Shown in pieces: positions 1-5,042 of a DNA stretch of 5,042 bases (position 1 is the first letter of the stretch; each line of letters starts with the position of its first letter). Origin of the DNA: Patescibacteria group bacterium UBA1400 (GTDB lineage Bacteria > Patescibacteriota > Microgenomatia > UBA1400); assembly GCA_002305125.1 (NCBI GenBank), contig DBQG01000029.1, forward strand, positions 13,863 to 18,904. The letters run 5' to 3'. Position numbers and translations under genes: made by a program. Under the pieces are notes generated by a model. That model worked only from the letters and a program-made list of their open reading frames with translations, had not been told where the DNA came from and ran no database searches.

Positions 1-1097
1 TGGCCCAACAGCGTCCAAACAGTAAAAGTTATCATGGCAATAACAAAAACTGCCGGCACAAAATAAAAAGATACCTTATCTGCCAACAGTTGAATCGGCG
101 CCTTGGAGTTTATCGCTTCCTCTACAATTTTAATAATTTGAGCCAACATCGTACCAGAACCAACCTGAGTGGTTTTAACATACATTACTCCCATCTGATT
201 AACAGTCCCGGCCACCACCCTGTTTCCCTTGGTTTTTTCCACCGGAATACTTTCACCAGTCACCATTTTTTCATCCACCACTGATTCTCCTTTTACAATT
301 ACACCGTCTACCGGAATCTTTTCTCCCGGTTTAACTAGGATCAGATCACCAATACTAATCCGCTCTACTAAAACCTGTTCTTCCCGGCCGCTTTTTACCA
401 CTCGGGCTTTTTGCGGCCTTAAATCGATCAACTTCTTAACTGCCTGCCTTGTCTTACCTTTGGTTAAAGCCTCTAAGTACTTACCTAAAGAGATAAAAAT
501 TAAAATAAAGGCCGCGCTTTCAAAATAAAGATGCTTATTGTCTATAGCTTGAGGATTAACCCAGAGCAAAAATAGAATCACCAGAGAGTAGAAATAAGCG
601 GCCAAAGTTCCTGTTTCCACCAAAGAGTCCATATTAGGATTTCTTTGCCACAGCTTTTTAAGTCCGGAAATATAAAGATGGGAGTTAAGTGCCATAATTA
701 TACTGGTAATAATAAACTGAAACAAAGCATTAAAGGGTAAAGAAATCGCAGGTTGAGGCAGACCCAGCATCCTTCCCATACTTAAATAAAATAAAGGCAG
801 ACCAAAAAGCAAAGAAAGAAAAAAAGTATTTTTAAGCCTTAAAACCTCTTTTGCTTCTTTTATCTGGGCACCCTTACCTGATTCCTGGGCATCATAACCC
901 ATTTTTCTAATATAGTTCTTAATCTGATCCAAGGTAATCTGGGCCGGATTATAAATTACTTTGGCCGTCTGGGAGGCATAGTTTACCGTGGTTGTAAAAA
1001 CTCCTTCTTGTTTGGCTAAAAAAACCTCAACATTAACAGCACAGCTGGCACAATGCATGCCGATAATTTTTAAAATAATCTCTTTTTGCTCATTCAT
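1..1097 (-). CDS. copA: CopA-like copper-translocating P1B-type ATPase, N-terminal 365 residues (runs off the left edge)
   Basis: ATP-driven export of Cu(I) across the cytoplasmic membrane is the expected role. The visible part starts with an HMA domain (residues about 5-70) with the metal-binding motif GMHCASC at 13-19 (Cys16, Cys19). Two membrane hairpins follow: segments near 90-108 and 121-140, then 160-180 and 190-208, including the family signature NMDSLVETGT (155-164). The actuator domain spans about 215-330 and carries the dephosphorylation motif TGES at 280-283. The next membrane segment begins at about 343 (FVPAVFVIA) and is cut by the edge. The CPC metal-transport motif, DKTGT phosphorylation site and nucleotide-binding domain should lie beyond base 1; full-length relatives are about 700-800 residues. 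The ATG at 1095-1097 has a good Shine-Dalgarno and sits just before the HMA domain. GMHCASC and the NMD signature favour copper over zinc/cadmium, but CPC is needed to settle the metal. It is the third gene of the csoR cluster. Confidence 0.93.
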   Translation of the reverse strand, partial: MNEQKEIILKIIGMHCASCAVNVEVFLAKQEGVFTTTVNYASQTAKVIYNPAQITLDQIKNYIRKMGYDAQESGKGAQIKEAKEVLRLKNTFFLSLLFGLPLFYLSMGRMLGLPQPAISLPFNALFQFIITSIIMALNSHLYISGLKKLWQRNPNMDSLVETGTLAAYFYSLVILFLLWVNPQAIDNKHLYFESAAFILIFISLGKYLEALTKGKTRQAVKKLIDLRPQKARVVKSGREEQVLVERISIGDLILVKPGEKIPVDGVIVKGESVVDEKMVTGESIPVEKTKGNRVVAGTVNQMGVMYVKTTQVGSGTMLAQIIKIVEEAINSKAPIQLLADKVSFYFVPAVFVIAMITFTVWTLLG

Positions 1098-1103
1098 TTT
1101 TTA

Positions 1104-1108
1104 CTCCC
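1104..1108 (-). promoter_or_regulatory. Shine-Dalgarno of the copper ATPase gene
   Basis: The minus strand reads GGGAG six bases before the ATG at 1095-1097, which supports that start. A second, stronger-looking AGGGAGG lies further upstream at 1124-1130. It is too far from the ATG to serve it and is followed only by a two-codon reading frame (TTG ATA stop). Confidence 0.7.
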
Positions 1109-1149
1109 GTTTTATATCAAAAACCTCCCTACAACAAACTTTACTTTAC

Positions 1150-1188
1150 CTAAAATTTATAGTGCTAAAAATTTTAGTTTAACTAAAA
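1150..1188. repeat. Nested inverted-repeat cluster of CTAAAA/TTTTAG half-sites in the 137-bp gap before copA
   Basis: On the plus strand CTAAAA occurs at 1150-1155, 1165-1170 and 1183-1188, and its complement TTTTAG at 1172-1177. Three overlapping dyads result. CTAAAATTT (1150-1158) pairs perfectly with AAATTTTAG (1169-1177). CTAAAA-A-TTTTAG (1165-1177) is a perfect 6-bp-arm palindrome. TTTTAGTT-T-AACTAAAA (1172-1188) is a perfect 8-bp-arm palindrome. The cluster lies in the gap (1098-1234) between the fusion gene's stop and the ATPase start. It could be an operator with several half-sites or a set of alternative AT-rich RNA hairpins. On the minus strand the 1172-1188 hairpin is followed by five T's, so weak transcript attenuation is possible. 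It does not resemble a CsoR box (no G/C tract) or the CopY box TACAnnTGTA. The repeats are seen directly; their function is inferred. Confidence 0.6.
1156..1184 (-). promoter_or_regulatory. Possible weak internal promoter for copA
   Basis: The minus strand carries a -10-like TATAAA at 1156-1161, but the hexamer 17 bases upstream (AGTTAA at 1179-1184) is a poor -35. A transcript would begin near 1149 and leave a leader of about 50 bases before the copA ATG. The site is embedded in the CTAAAA/TTTTAG dyad cluster, so a protein bound there would cover the promoter. Read-through from the csoR promoter is an equally good way to transcribe copA. Confidence 0.25.
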
Positions 1189-1234
1189 AACCTTTTTATC
1201 TTTTACTTACTAATTAATAATTAAATTTAAAAAA

Positions 1235-2794
1235 TTATTTTTTAAGAGAACAGCCGGAGTTGCCGCAGCCGCCGCCACAACTACCATTACAACCGACCCC
1301 GCACCCTGTTTGACCCACCTCAACTGTCTTGTCAACTTGACCTGTAGAACCTGTATCATCAACTACTTCTATAACTCCGGAGACCATTCCCATCCAACAG
1401 GAAAATTTATAACGGCCCGGTAATTGAGGCGTAAACTCTTTAACACTTACCTTACCTGGCGTTAACTTAATCTCTCCCGGAAAAAGATCTTTGGCAATAA
1501 TGGCATTAGTACAGCCGGAAGTCCCTTCATCTTTTACTTCCAGGCGTACCGGCACACCGGCTTTTACTGTTAAAAGGTTGGGAGTATAAGCATAAGATGT
1601 GGCTGTAATTTTTATTATCTGTTTGCCGTCAATAACTTCAGGAAATTCTTGCCCCACATCCTGCACCTGACTGCTTTCTGACAATATAGGTGCTACATCA
1701 CTAAAACTTGGCAAACCTAAAAGATTAAACTGAGCATTAAGATTAAAAAAAGCAAAAAACAAGACTAGGGCACCGGCAATTTTTACAAACTGTTGGGCCA
1801 GCTTTTTTTTAGCCATAAACTTAACACTGGAAAAACTGATTAAAGACAAAGCCGGTAATGTTCCTAAAGCAAAAATAAGCATAATCAAACCTGCCTGCCA
1901 AAAACTGCCGGAAACCAAAGCCAGACTTTGAGCAGTTAAAGTAAAACCGCAGGGAAGGAAAAAGGTTAACCCCCCCATAAGTAAGGGCAGAAAGCGGCCC
2001 TTAAAATTAGTTTCATCAGAAATGAATCTTGCCCCTACCTTTGGTAGTCTAAGCTGAAAGCTTTGCAGACCCTTAACTCCCAACATCTGCAAACCCAAAA
2101 ATAGCATCAGCAAAGAAACGGCAATGGTTAAAAAAGAAGTAAAAGTTAGAGACGGTTGAAAAATACCGCCAACCCAACCAAGCAATCCTCCCAAAACAAA
2201 GTAGGAAACCAGCCGGCCCACATTAAACAACAAGTGGGGCTGCAATTTAGTCAAAAAAGAATTATCTTTAGCATAAAGATTAAACCATTGGCTGGACATG
2301 GATAAGATAATTCCACCTATCAAGGCTGAACAGGTAGAAAAACCGGCTAAAAGACCGAAGACTAAAAAGGCCGGCAAAGCAGACTGCGAGTCTACATTCA
2401 ACAGGGCGGATAAACCAGATCTGTTTAAAAGTAAAAATAAAACCACCAGAAGCAGGAATATACTACTACTTTTTCCTAGGCTGAAAAGCTTAGCCCTGTT
2501 TAAAACCAGGCGTTTCTGCCGGTCATAACAAAAAAGCTTATCCCTACCCTCTTCATCAGAAAAAGGCTTAAAACCAAATTGATAACCGTCCTTGCTAAAC
2601 AAGCGGTTTAACCTATCCAAAGAAGGCAGTTTTCCCCTATACTCTATCCTAACCTTATTCTCACAGGCCATAGCATCAACCGCTTTTATATCTTTAAGCT
2701 TTAAAAGCTTTTGCTCCACCAACACTTCACAAGATGCACAATGAAGACCCTTGGTATATAAAACTTGTTCTTGAAGTTGATTGTTTTTATTCAT
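1235..2794 (-). CDS. HMA - DsbD/TauE-like membrane domain - cupredoxin fusion protein with a Cys-rich tail
   Basis: Four modules are visible. An HMA domain (about 10-75) has GLHCASC at 16-22. A membrane domain (about 110-350) of about seven helices resembles the DsbD_2/TauE-SafE group, with one Cys in each repeat-like half: Cys155 in GFSTCSALIGG and Cys282 in FLPCGFTLTAQ, the places where DsbD/CcdA proteins carry their redox pair. A cupredoxin-like domain (about 390-477) has likely copper ligands Cys428 (SGCTN), Cys466, Met468 and Met470 (CWMGM). The Gly/Cys-rich tail has Cys498, 502, 506, 510 and 515. Positive loops at 238-263 and 321-333 fit an HMA domain in the cytosol and a cupredoxin outside. 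A role in copper transfer or export, possibly coupled to thiol or electron transfer, is inferred. The start lies 26 bases after the csoR stop, so the two are probably co-transcribed. No Shine-Dalgarno precedes the ATG, but no other in-frame ATG lies between it and the HMA motif. Confidence 0.9.
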   Translation of the reverse strand: MNKNNQLQEQVLYTKGLHCASCEVLVEQKLLKLKDIKAVDAMACENKVRIEYRGKLPSLDRLNRLFSKDGYQFGFKPFSDEEGRDKLFCYDRQKRLVLNRAKLFSLGKSSSIFLLLVVLFLLLNRSGLSALLNVDSQSALPAFLVFGLLAGFSTCSALIGGIILSMSSQWFNLYAKDNSFLTKLQPHLLFNVGRLVSYFVLGGLLGWVGGIFQPSLTFTSFLTIAVSLLMLFLGLQMLGVKGLQSFQLRLPKVGARFISDETNFKGRFLPLLMGGLTFFLPCGFTLTAQSLALVSGSFWQAGLIMLIFALGTLPALSLISFSSVKFMAKKKLAQQFVKIAGALVLFFAFFNLNAQFNLLGLPSFSDVAPILSESSQVQDVGQEFPEVIDGKQIIKITATSYAYTPNLLTVKAGVPVRLEVKDEGTSGCTNAIIAKDLFPGEIKLTPGKVSVKEFTPQLPGRYKFSCWMGMVSGVIEVVDDTGSTGQVDKTVEVGQTGCGVGCNGSCGGGCGNSGCSLKK

Positions 2795-2820
2795 ATATTT
2801 AAGTAACTAATTGTGCAAAT

Positions 2821-3093
2821 TTATTTATTAAAAAGTTTACTGACAGTTAATATCTCCTGAGTCATCTCCTGCTGTTTGCTTTTATTTTTACTAACCAAAG
2901 CTTTTTTAAAACAGGTGTTCAAATGATTTTCCATTAACATCTGATGAGAAGAACGAAGTAAACCGATCACTGCCAAATTCTGCTGCATAATATCAATACA
3001 ATACTCACCATTCTCAACCATGCTGATAATCCTTTTTAAAAGAGACTGGGCTTTTTTAAAATTTATAAGTGATTTTTGTCTTTTGTTTTCCAT
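2821..3093 (-). CDS. csoR: CsoR-family copper-sensing transcriptional repressor
   Basis: A 90-residue all-helical regulator of the CsoR/RcnR (DUF156) family, which represses copper-efflux genes and leaves the DNA on binding Cu(I). The family core is clear: LKRIISMVENGEYC, then a Gln-rich helix (DIMQQNLAV), then the ENHLNTC segment. The Cu(I) ligand triad Cys-His-Cys is present as Cys32, His57 and Cys61, with the Tyr that precedes the first Cys in characterised CsoR proteins (Tyr31). The second-shell Glu expected 16 residues after the last Cys appears shifted by one (Glu76, with Met77 at the expected place). The ATG at 3091-3093 is preferred over the adjacent TTG at 3094-3096 because AAGGAGG lies six bases before the ATG and only three before the TTG. 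It is the first gene of the copper cluster, with a CsoR-type operator directly upstream, so it most likely represses itself. The neighbouring HMA fusion and copper ATPase support copper over nickel (RcnR) or formaldehyde (FrmR) sensing. Confidence 0.92.
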   Translation of the reverse strand: MENKRQKSLINFKKAQSLLKRIISMVENGEYCIDIMQQNLAVIGLLRSSHQMLMENHLNTCFKKALVSKNKSKQQEMTQEILTVSKLFNK

Positions 3094-3099
3094 CAACTG

Positions 3100-3106
3100 C
3101 CTCCTT
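3100..3106 (-). promoter_or_regulatory. Strong Shine-Dalgarno of csoR
   Basis: The minus strand reads AAGGAGG, a full match to the anti-Shine-Dalgarno core, six bases before the ATG at 3091-3093. It decides the start in favour of that ATG over the overlapping TTG codon. The contrast with the following fusion gene, which has no such site, suggests different translation rates within one transcript. Confidence 0.85.
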
Positions 3107-3120
3107 GATATTATTTAATA

Positions 3121-3145
3121 ATACCCATACCATAGGTAGGGGTAT
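3121..3145. promoter_or_regulatory. CsoR-type operator (copper box)
   Basis: A 25-bp imperfect palindrome: ATACCC (3121-3126) mirrors GGGTAT (3140-3145), and inside it TACC (3128-3131) mirrors GGTA (3135-3138). Ten of the twelve paired positions are complementary around the centre at 3133. TACCC/GGGTA arms with G/C tracts are the known pattern of CsoR operators in actinobacteria and Firmicutes. The box lies directly downstream of the proposed csoR -10, over the start of the transcript, where a bound CsoR tetramer would block the polymerase. Binding itself is inferred. Confidence 0.78.
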
Positions 3146-3156
3146 AAACTGCTTCT

Positions 3157-3185
3157 ATTTAAAAGTGTTTGCACTCAGTTGTCAA
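3157..3185 (-). promoter_or_regulatory. Promoter of the csoR - fusion - copA cluster
   Basis: On the minus strand a perfect -35 TTGACA (3180-3185) is followed after 17 bases by TTAAAT (3157-3162), matching four of six -10 consensus bases. Transcription would start near 3150, just before the CsoR operator at 3121-3145, and leave a leader of about 55-60 bases. The spacing and the operator position support the call. The -10 is only moderate, and a TTTATA at 3143-3148 inside the operator edge is a weaker alternative. Confidence 0.6.
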
Positions 3186-3254
3186 GAGCAAATATGTTTT
3201 AACAATAACCAATATGGTAAATTATCCATCATATAAATAAAATTTAATTAGGTC

Positions 3255-3283
3255 TTAAAAAACAACCGGTAAACGACTATAAT
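3255..3283 (+). promoter_or_regulatory. Promoter of the DUF4173-like gene, predicting a near-leaderless transcript
   Basis: A perfect -10 TATAAT (3278-3283) lies 17 bases after TTAAAA (3255-3260), which matches four of six -35 bases. Transcription would begin at about 3289-3291, only six to eight bases before the ATG at 3297. No Shine-Dalgarno precedes that ATG, which agrees with a very short leader. A second candidate further upstream (TTGTCA at 3179-3184, AACAAT at 3201-3206) overlaps the csoR -35 and would give a leader of about 85 bases. The rest of the 3147-3296 gap is plain AT-rich sequence. Confidence 0.5.
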
Positions 3284-3296
3284 AAAAACAATAAAA

Positions 3297-5042
3297 ATGA
3301 AAGTTGAAAAAGAAAATAGTTCCAGCTCTTTTTTTCAAAAACTTTTTTCCCTGATGTTTTTTTTGGGTTTTACCAACCTCTTCTTTTTTCATTCTCTTGG
3401 AACAACTGCCCTAGCTCTAATCAATGTAGCTTTTTTACTCTTCATCATCTTTACTTTCTTAAATAAAAAAGCTTTAAAAAACCAAATTGTTTTGATAATC
3501 TCTGCTGTTCTATTTAGTCTTTTTATCTGCCTGATTTTAGTTTTAAGAGGAAGTAGTTTTGTAAAAATAACCTTAGAACTCAGTTATATCTTTTTTTTGG
3601 GCATTTTCATCTATATCTTAGCCGCCCGGCTTTCCTTTGTGAGATCATTGATGGAACTGATTTTAGCTCCGTTTAAAGCGGTTTTGGAATTTTTAAAAGC
3701 AAGTATTCAGGTGGGAAAACTGGTTCTTTCTCCCAGACTGCAGCAAAAACTTTTTAGTGGTGGTTTAAAAAGATCTTCAGGCAGGTCCCTTCTTTTAGGG
3801 GTTATTATCACTATTCCTGTTTTAAGCCTGCTTATTTATTTTTTAAGTGCTGACCCTATTTTTTCCCATTTTTTAACCCAAAAAGCCGGCAGTGATTTTA
3901 TTAAAAATATGCCCTTCAGATTGTTTTTGTCCTTACTGCTGTTTGCCACTCTTTCGCCCTTTTTGTTTTTAACAATTAAAGATAAATTTTACTCTCCGCT
4001 TAGGGCTTTGGATAAATTTTCTTTTTTAAGGGAGATGGCCGTTATTATGCTGGGAGTAGCCGCCGTTATGGGTTTATTTTTAGCCGTTCAATGGCCCTAT
4101 ATCTTTATCAACGTCCCTTTTGAAACAGACTTGTCGAAATTTGGTGTCAATACCTACTCTGAATATGTTCAGCAAGGATTCGGACAGTTAACCCAAGCAG
4201 CTTTTTTTATTTTAAGCCTTTTATGGTTAGGGTTAGTTGTTATCAGAAATAATCACCCAACCACTAAAGCTAAAAAACTCCTTTTCTTTCTCCAAATGAT
4301 TGTTTTAACAGAATTTGCCGTTTTTATTGTCTCTTTATTTAGAAGGATCTGGCTTTACCAACAAGCTCATGGCTGGAGCCTGGCTCGCATTTACGGCGGT
4401 TTGTTACTTGTCTGGATTTTAGGCATAACCATAACTCTGGGACTGCGTCATTTTTTTAGTAAAAGACTTGTCAGGGCAGAAGCTATTTTTACCCTTGTCT
4501 TACTCTTGTTTTTAGGATGTTTTAATGCAGAGAACTTTATTTTACAAAGCTCCCATCTACCCACCATTAACAAGCAGATTGACTATGTTTATCTAAGCAA
4601 GATGTCTGCTGACGGCTATCAGGGATGGCCAACAAGTTTTAACTATGCCAAAAGCATCTTAGAGAATCAAAATCTGGCAGACAAAGATATGCTTAATAAA
4701 GAAGACAGAAGACAAATATTTTACAGCGGGCAGATTATTTACCAGCTGACCCAAAACTATCACCGGTTAATCAAAGTCTTCGGCTCTCAGGATGAGTATA
4801 GACAGTATTACCAAAAAACCCTTAGGTTTTTAAAAGATCATAATCAAAAAAGAATAGAAAACCTGGAACAAACGTTTGATCCTGAAAATAAAAATAAGTA
4901 TGAACTGGAAAGATTGAAAAATCAGCAGTCTCTGATTGAAAAGGGGCTGGCAGAACTGGGTGCTGATCAGACTGACTGGCTTAAGGTTCCTCTGCTTTCT
5001 CTTTCTTTTTATTTTAATTTCCAGCAGTTTAACCACTGTCCT
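3297..5042 (+). CDS. DUF4173/DUF4153-like polytopic membrane protein (first 582 residues, runs off the right edge)
   Basis: The function is unknown. The reading frame is open from ATG 3297 to the last base. About eleven membrane helices can be placed near residues 15-33, 36-55, 63-83, 91-110, 163-182, 205-226, 245-263, 296-315, 326-346, 362-382 and 393-409. The middle of the protein resembles the DUF4173 family: YSEYVQQGFGQL (287-298) matches its 'Y.R.GF..L' element, RRIWLYQQAHGWSLARIY (349-366) its 'R..LY...yGlt..R.y' element, and CFNAENFI (408-415) followed by DYVYLSKMSADG (429-440) its 'NpD..ia ... yL..LSaDa' element. From about 412 on the protein is hydrophilic and probably helical, rich in Lys, Gln and Glu. 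It is transcribed away from the copper cluster from its own promoter, so a copper role is not indicated. Family assignment comes from remembered motifs, not a search. No Shine-Dalgarno is visible; the next in-frame ATG is Met20, inside the first helix, so Met1 is the better start. Confidence 0.75.
   Translation, partial: MKVEKENSSSSFFQKLFSLMFFLGFTNLFFFHSLGTTALALINVAFLLFIIFTFLNKKALKNQIVLIISAVLFSLFICLILVLRGSSFVKITLELSYIFFLGIFIYILAARLSFVRSLMELILAPFKAVLEFLKASIQVGKLVLSPRLQQKLFSGGLKRSSGRSLLLGVIITIPVLSLLIYFLSADPIFSHFLTQKAGSDFIKNMPFRLFLSLLLFATLSPFLFLTIKDKFYSPLRALDKFSFLREMAVIMLGVAAVMGLFLAVQWPYIFINVPFETDLSKFGVNTYSEYVQQGFGQLTQAAFFILSLLWLGLVVIRNNHPTTKAKKLLFFLQMIVLTEFAVFIVSLFRRIWLYQQAHGWSLARIYGGLLLVWILGITITLGLRHFFSKRLVRAEAIFTLVLLLFLGCFNAENFILQSSHLPTINKQIDYVYLSKMSADGYQGWPTSFNYAKSILENQNLADKDMLNKEDRRQIFYSGQIIYQLTQNYHRLIKVFGSQDEYRQYYQKTLRFLKDHNQKRIENLEQTFDPENKNKYELERLKNQQSLIEKGLAELGADQTDWLKVPLLSLSFYFNFQQFNHCP

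Noticed and set aside
90..528. Two plus-strand open frames (90-284 and 229-528)
   Set aside because: They lie antisense within the copper ATPase gene, whose minus-strand frame shows clear HMA and actuator motifs. Their translations have no recognisable features.
1124..1130. AGGGAGG as the copA ribosome-binding site or that of a leader peptide
   Set aside because: It is 26 bases from the copA ATG, and the only start next to it (TTG) gives a two-codon frame. Chance or a decoy is more likely.
988..1182. Plus-strand open frame of 64 codons
   Set aside because: It is antisense to the ATPase HMA domain and its ribosome-binding region, has no Shine-Dalgarno of its own, and its product is unremarkable.
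1150..1188. Strong rho-independent terminator between the fusion gene and copA
   Set aside because: The hairpins are almost entirely A/T. Only the 1172-1188 dyad is followed by a T-run on the minus strand (five T's), and its loop is too tight without opening pairs. At most a weak attenuator.
2298..2528. Plus-strand open frame of 76 codons inside the fusion gene
   Set aside because: It is antisense to the membrane domain of the fusion protein. Its Lys/Arg-rich translation is what the complement of a Leu/Phe-rich membrane segment gives.
3094..3096. TTG as the csoR start codon
   Set aside because: It would be only three bases from the AAGGAGG, while the next codon, ATG, is at the normal six-base distance.
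3208..3218. Short palindrome ACCA-ATA-TGGT in the divergent region
   Set aside because: Its arms are only four bases, there is no second copy, and it does not coincide with the best promoter, so it is expected by chance.
4830..5036. Minus-strand open frame of 68 codons
   Set aside because: It is antisense to the hydrophilic tail of the DUF4173-like protein, whose frame continues intact through the whole region.

Overview
The window holds the 5' part of an AT-rich bacterial copper-handling locus and, divergent from it, a large unrelated membrane-protein gene. Genes on the minus strand, in transcription order, are: a CsoR-family Cu(I)-sensing repressor (3093 to 2821); a 519-residue fusion protein (2794 to 1235) joining a cytosolic heavy-metal-binding (HMA) domain, a DsbD/TauE-like membrane domain, an extracytoplasmic cupredoxin and a Cys-rich tail; and a CopA-like copper P-type ATPase (1097 to the left edge, where it is cut after 365 residues). 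On the plus strand, a DUF4173/DUF4153-like polytopic membrane protein runs from 3297 past the right edge. The ATPase and the DUF4173-like gene were read by direct translation, because both are open at a window edge.

Regulation is visible in two places. The 203-bp divergent region (3094-3296) carries a good sigma-70-type promoter for csoR. Just downstream of its -10 is a long imperfect palindrome with ATACCC/GGGTAT ends, a typical CsoR operator. On the other strand is a perfect TATAAT -10 so close to the DUF4173-like start that its transcript would be nearly leaderless. The 137-bp gap between the fusion gene and copA (1098-1234) holds a nested cluster of CTAAAA/TTTTAG half-sites, either a second operator or RNA hairpins that separate the two genes.

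The genes fit one Cu(I) relay (inference). CsoR releases DNA when it binds Cu(I). The P-type ATPase moves Cu(I) out of the cytosol. The fusion protein places metal-binding modules on both faces of the membrane and may chaperone Cu(I), move electrons or thiol equivalents, or hand copper to an extracytoplasmic acceptor. No separate CopZ chaperone gene is in the window.

The organism is not certain. AT-rich sequence, Trp encoded by TGG with TGA not used as sense, two genes without a Shine-Dalgarno beside two with one, and the HMA-DsbD-cupredoxin architecture suggest a low-GC bacterium, possibly Patescibacteria (Microgenomates-like) or a Firmicute. No tRNA, rRNA, CRISPR array, insertion sequence or phage gene was seen. 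The only intergenic stretches are shorter than 300 bases, and each is described below.
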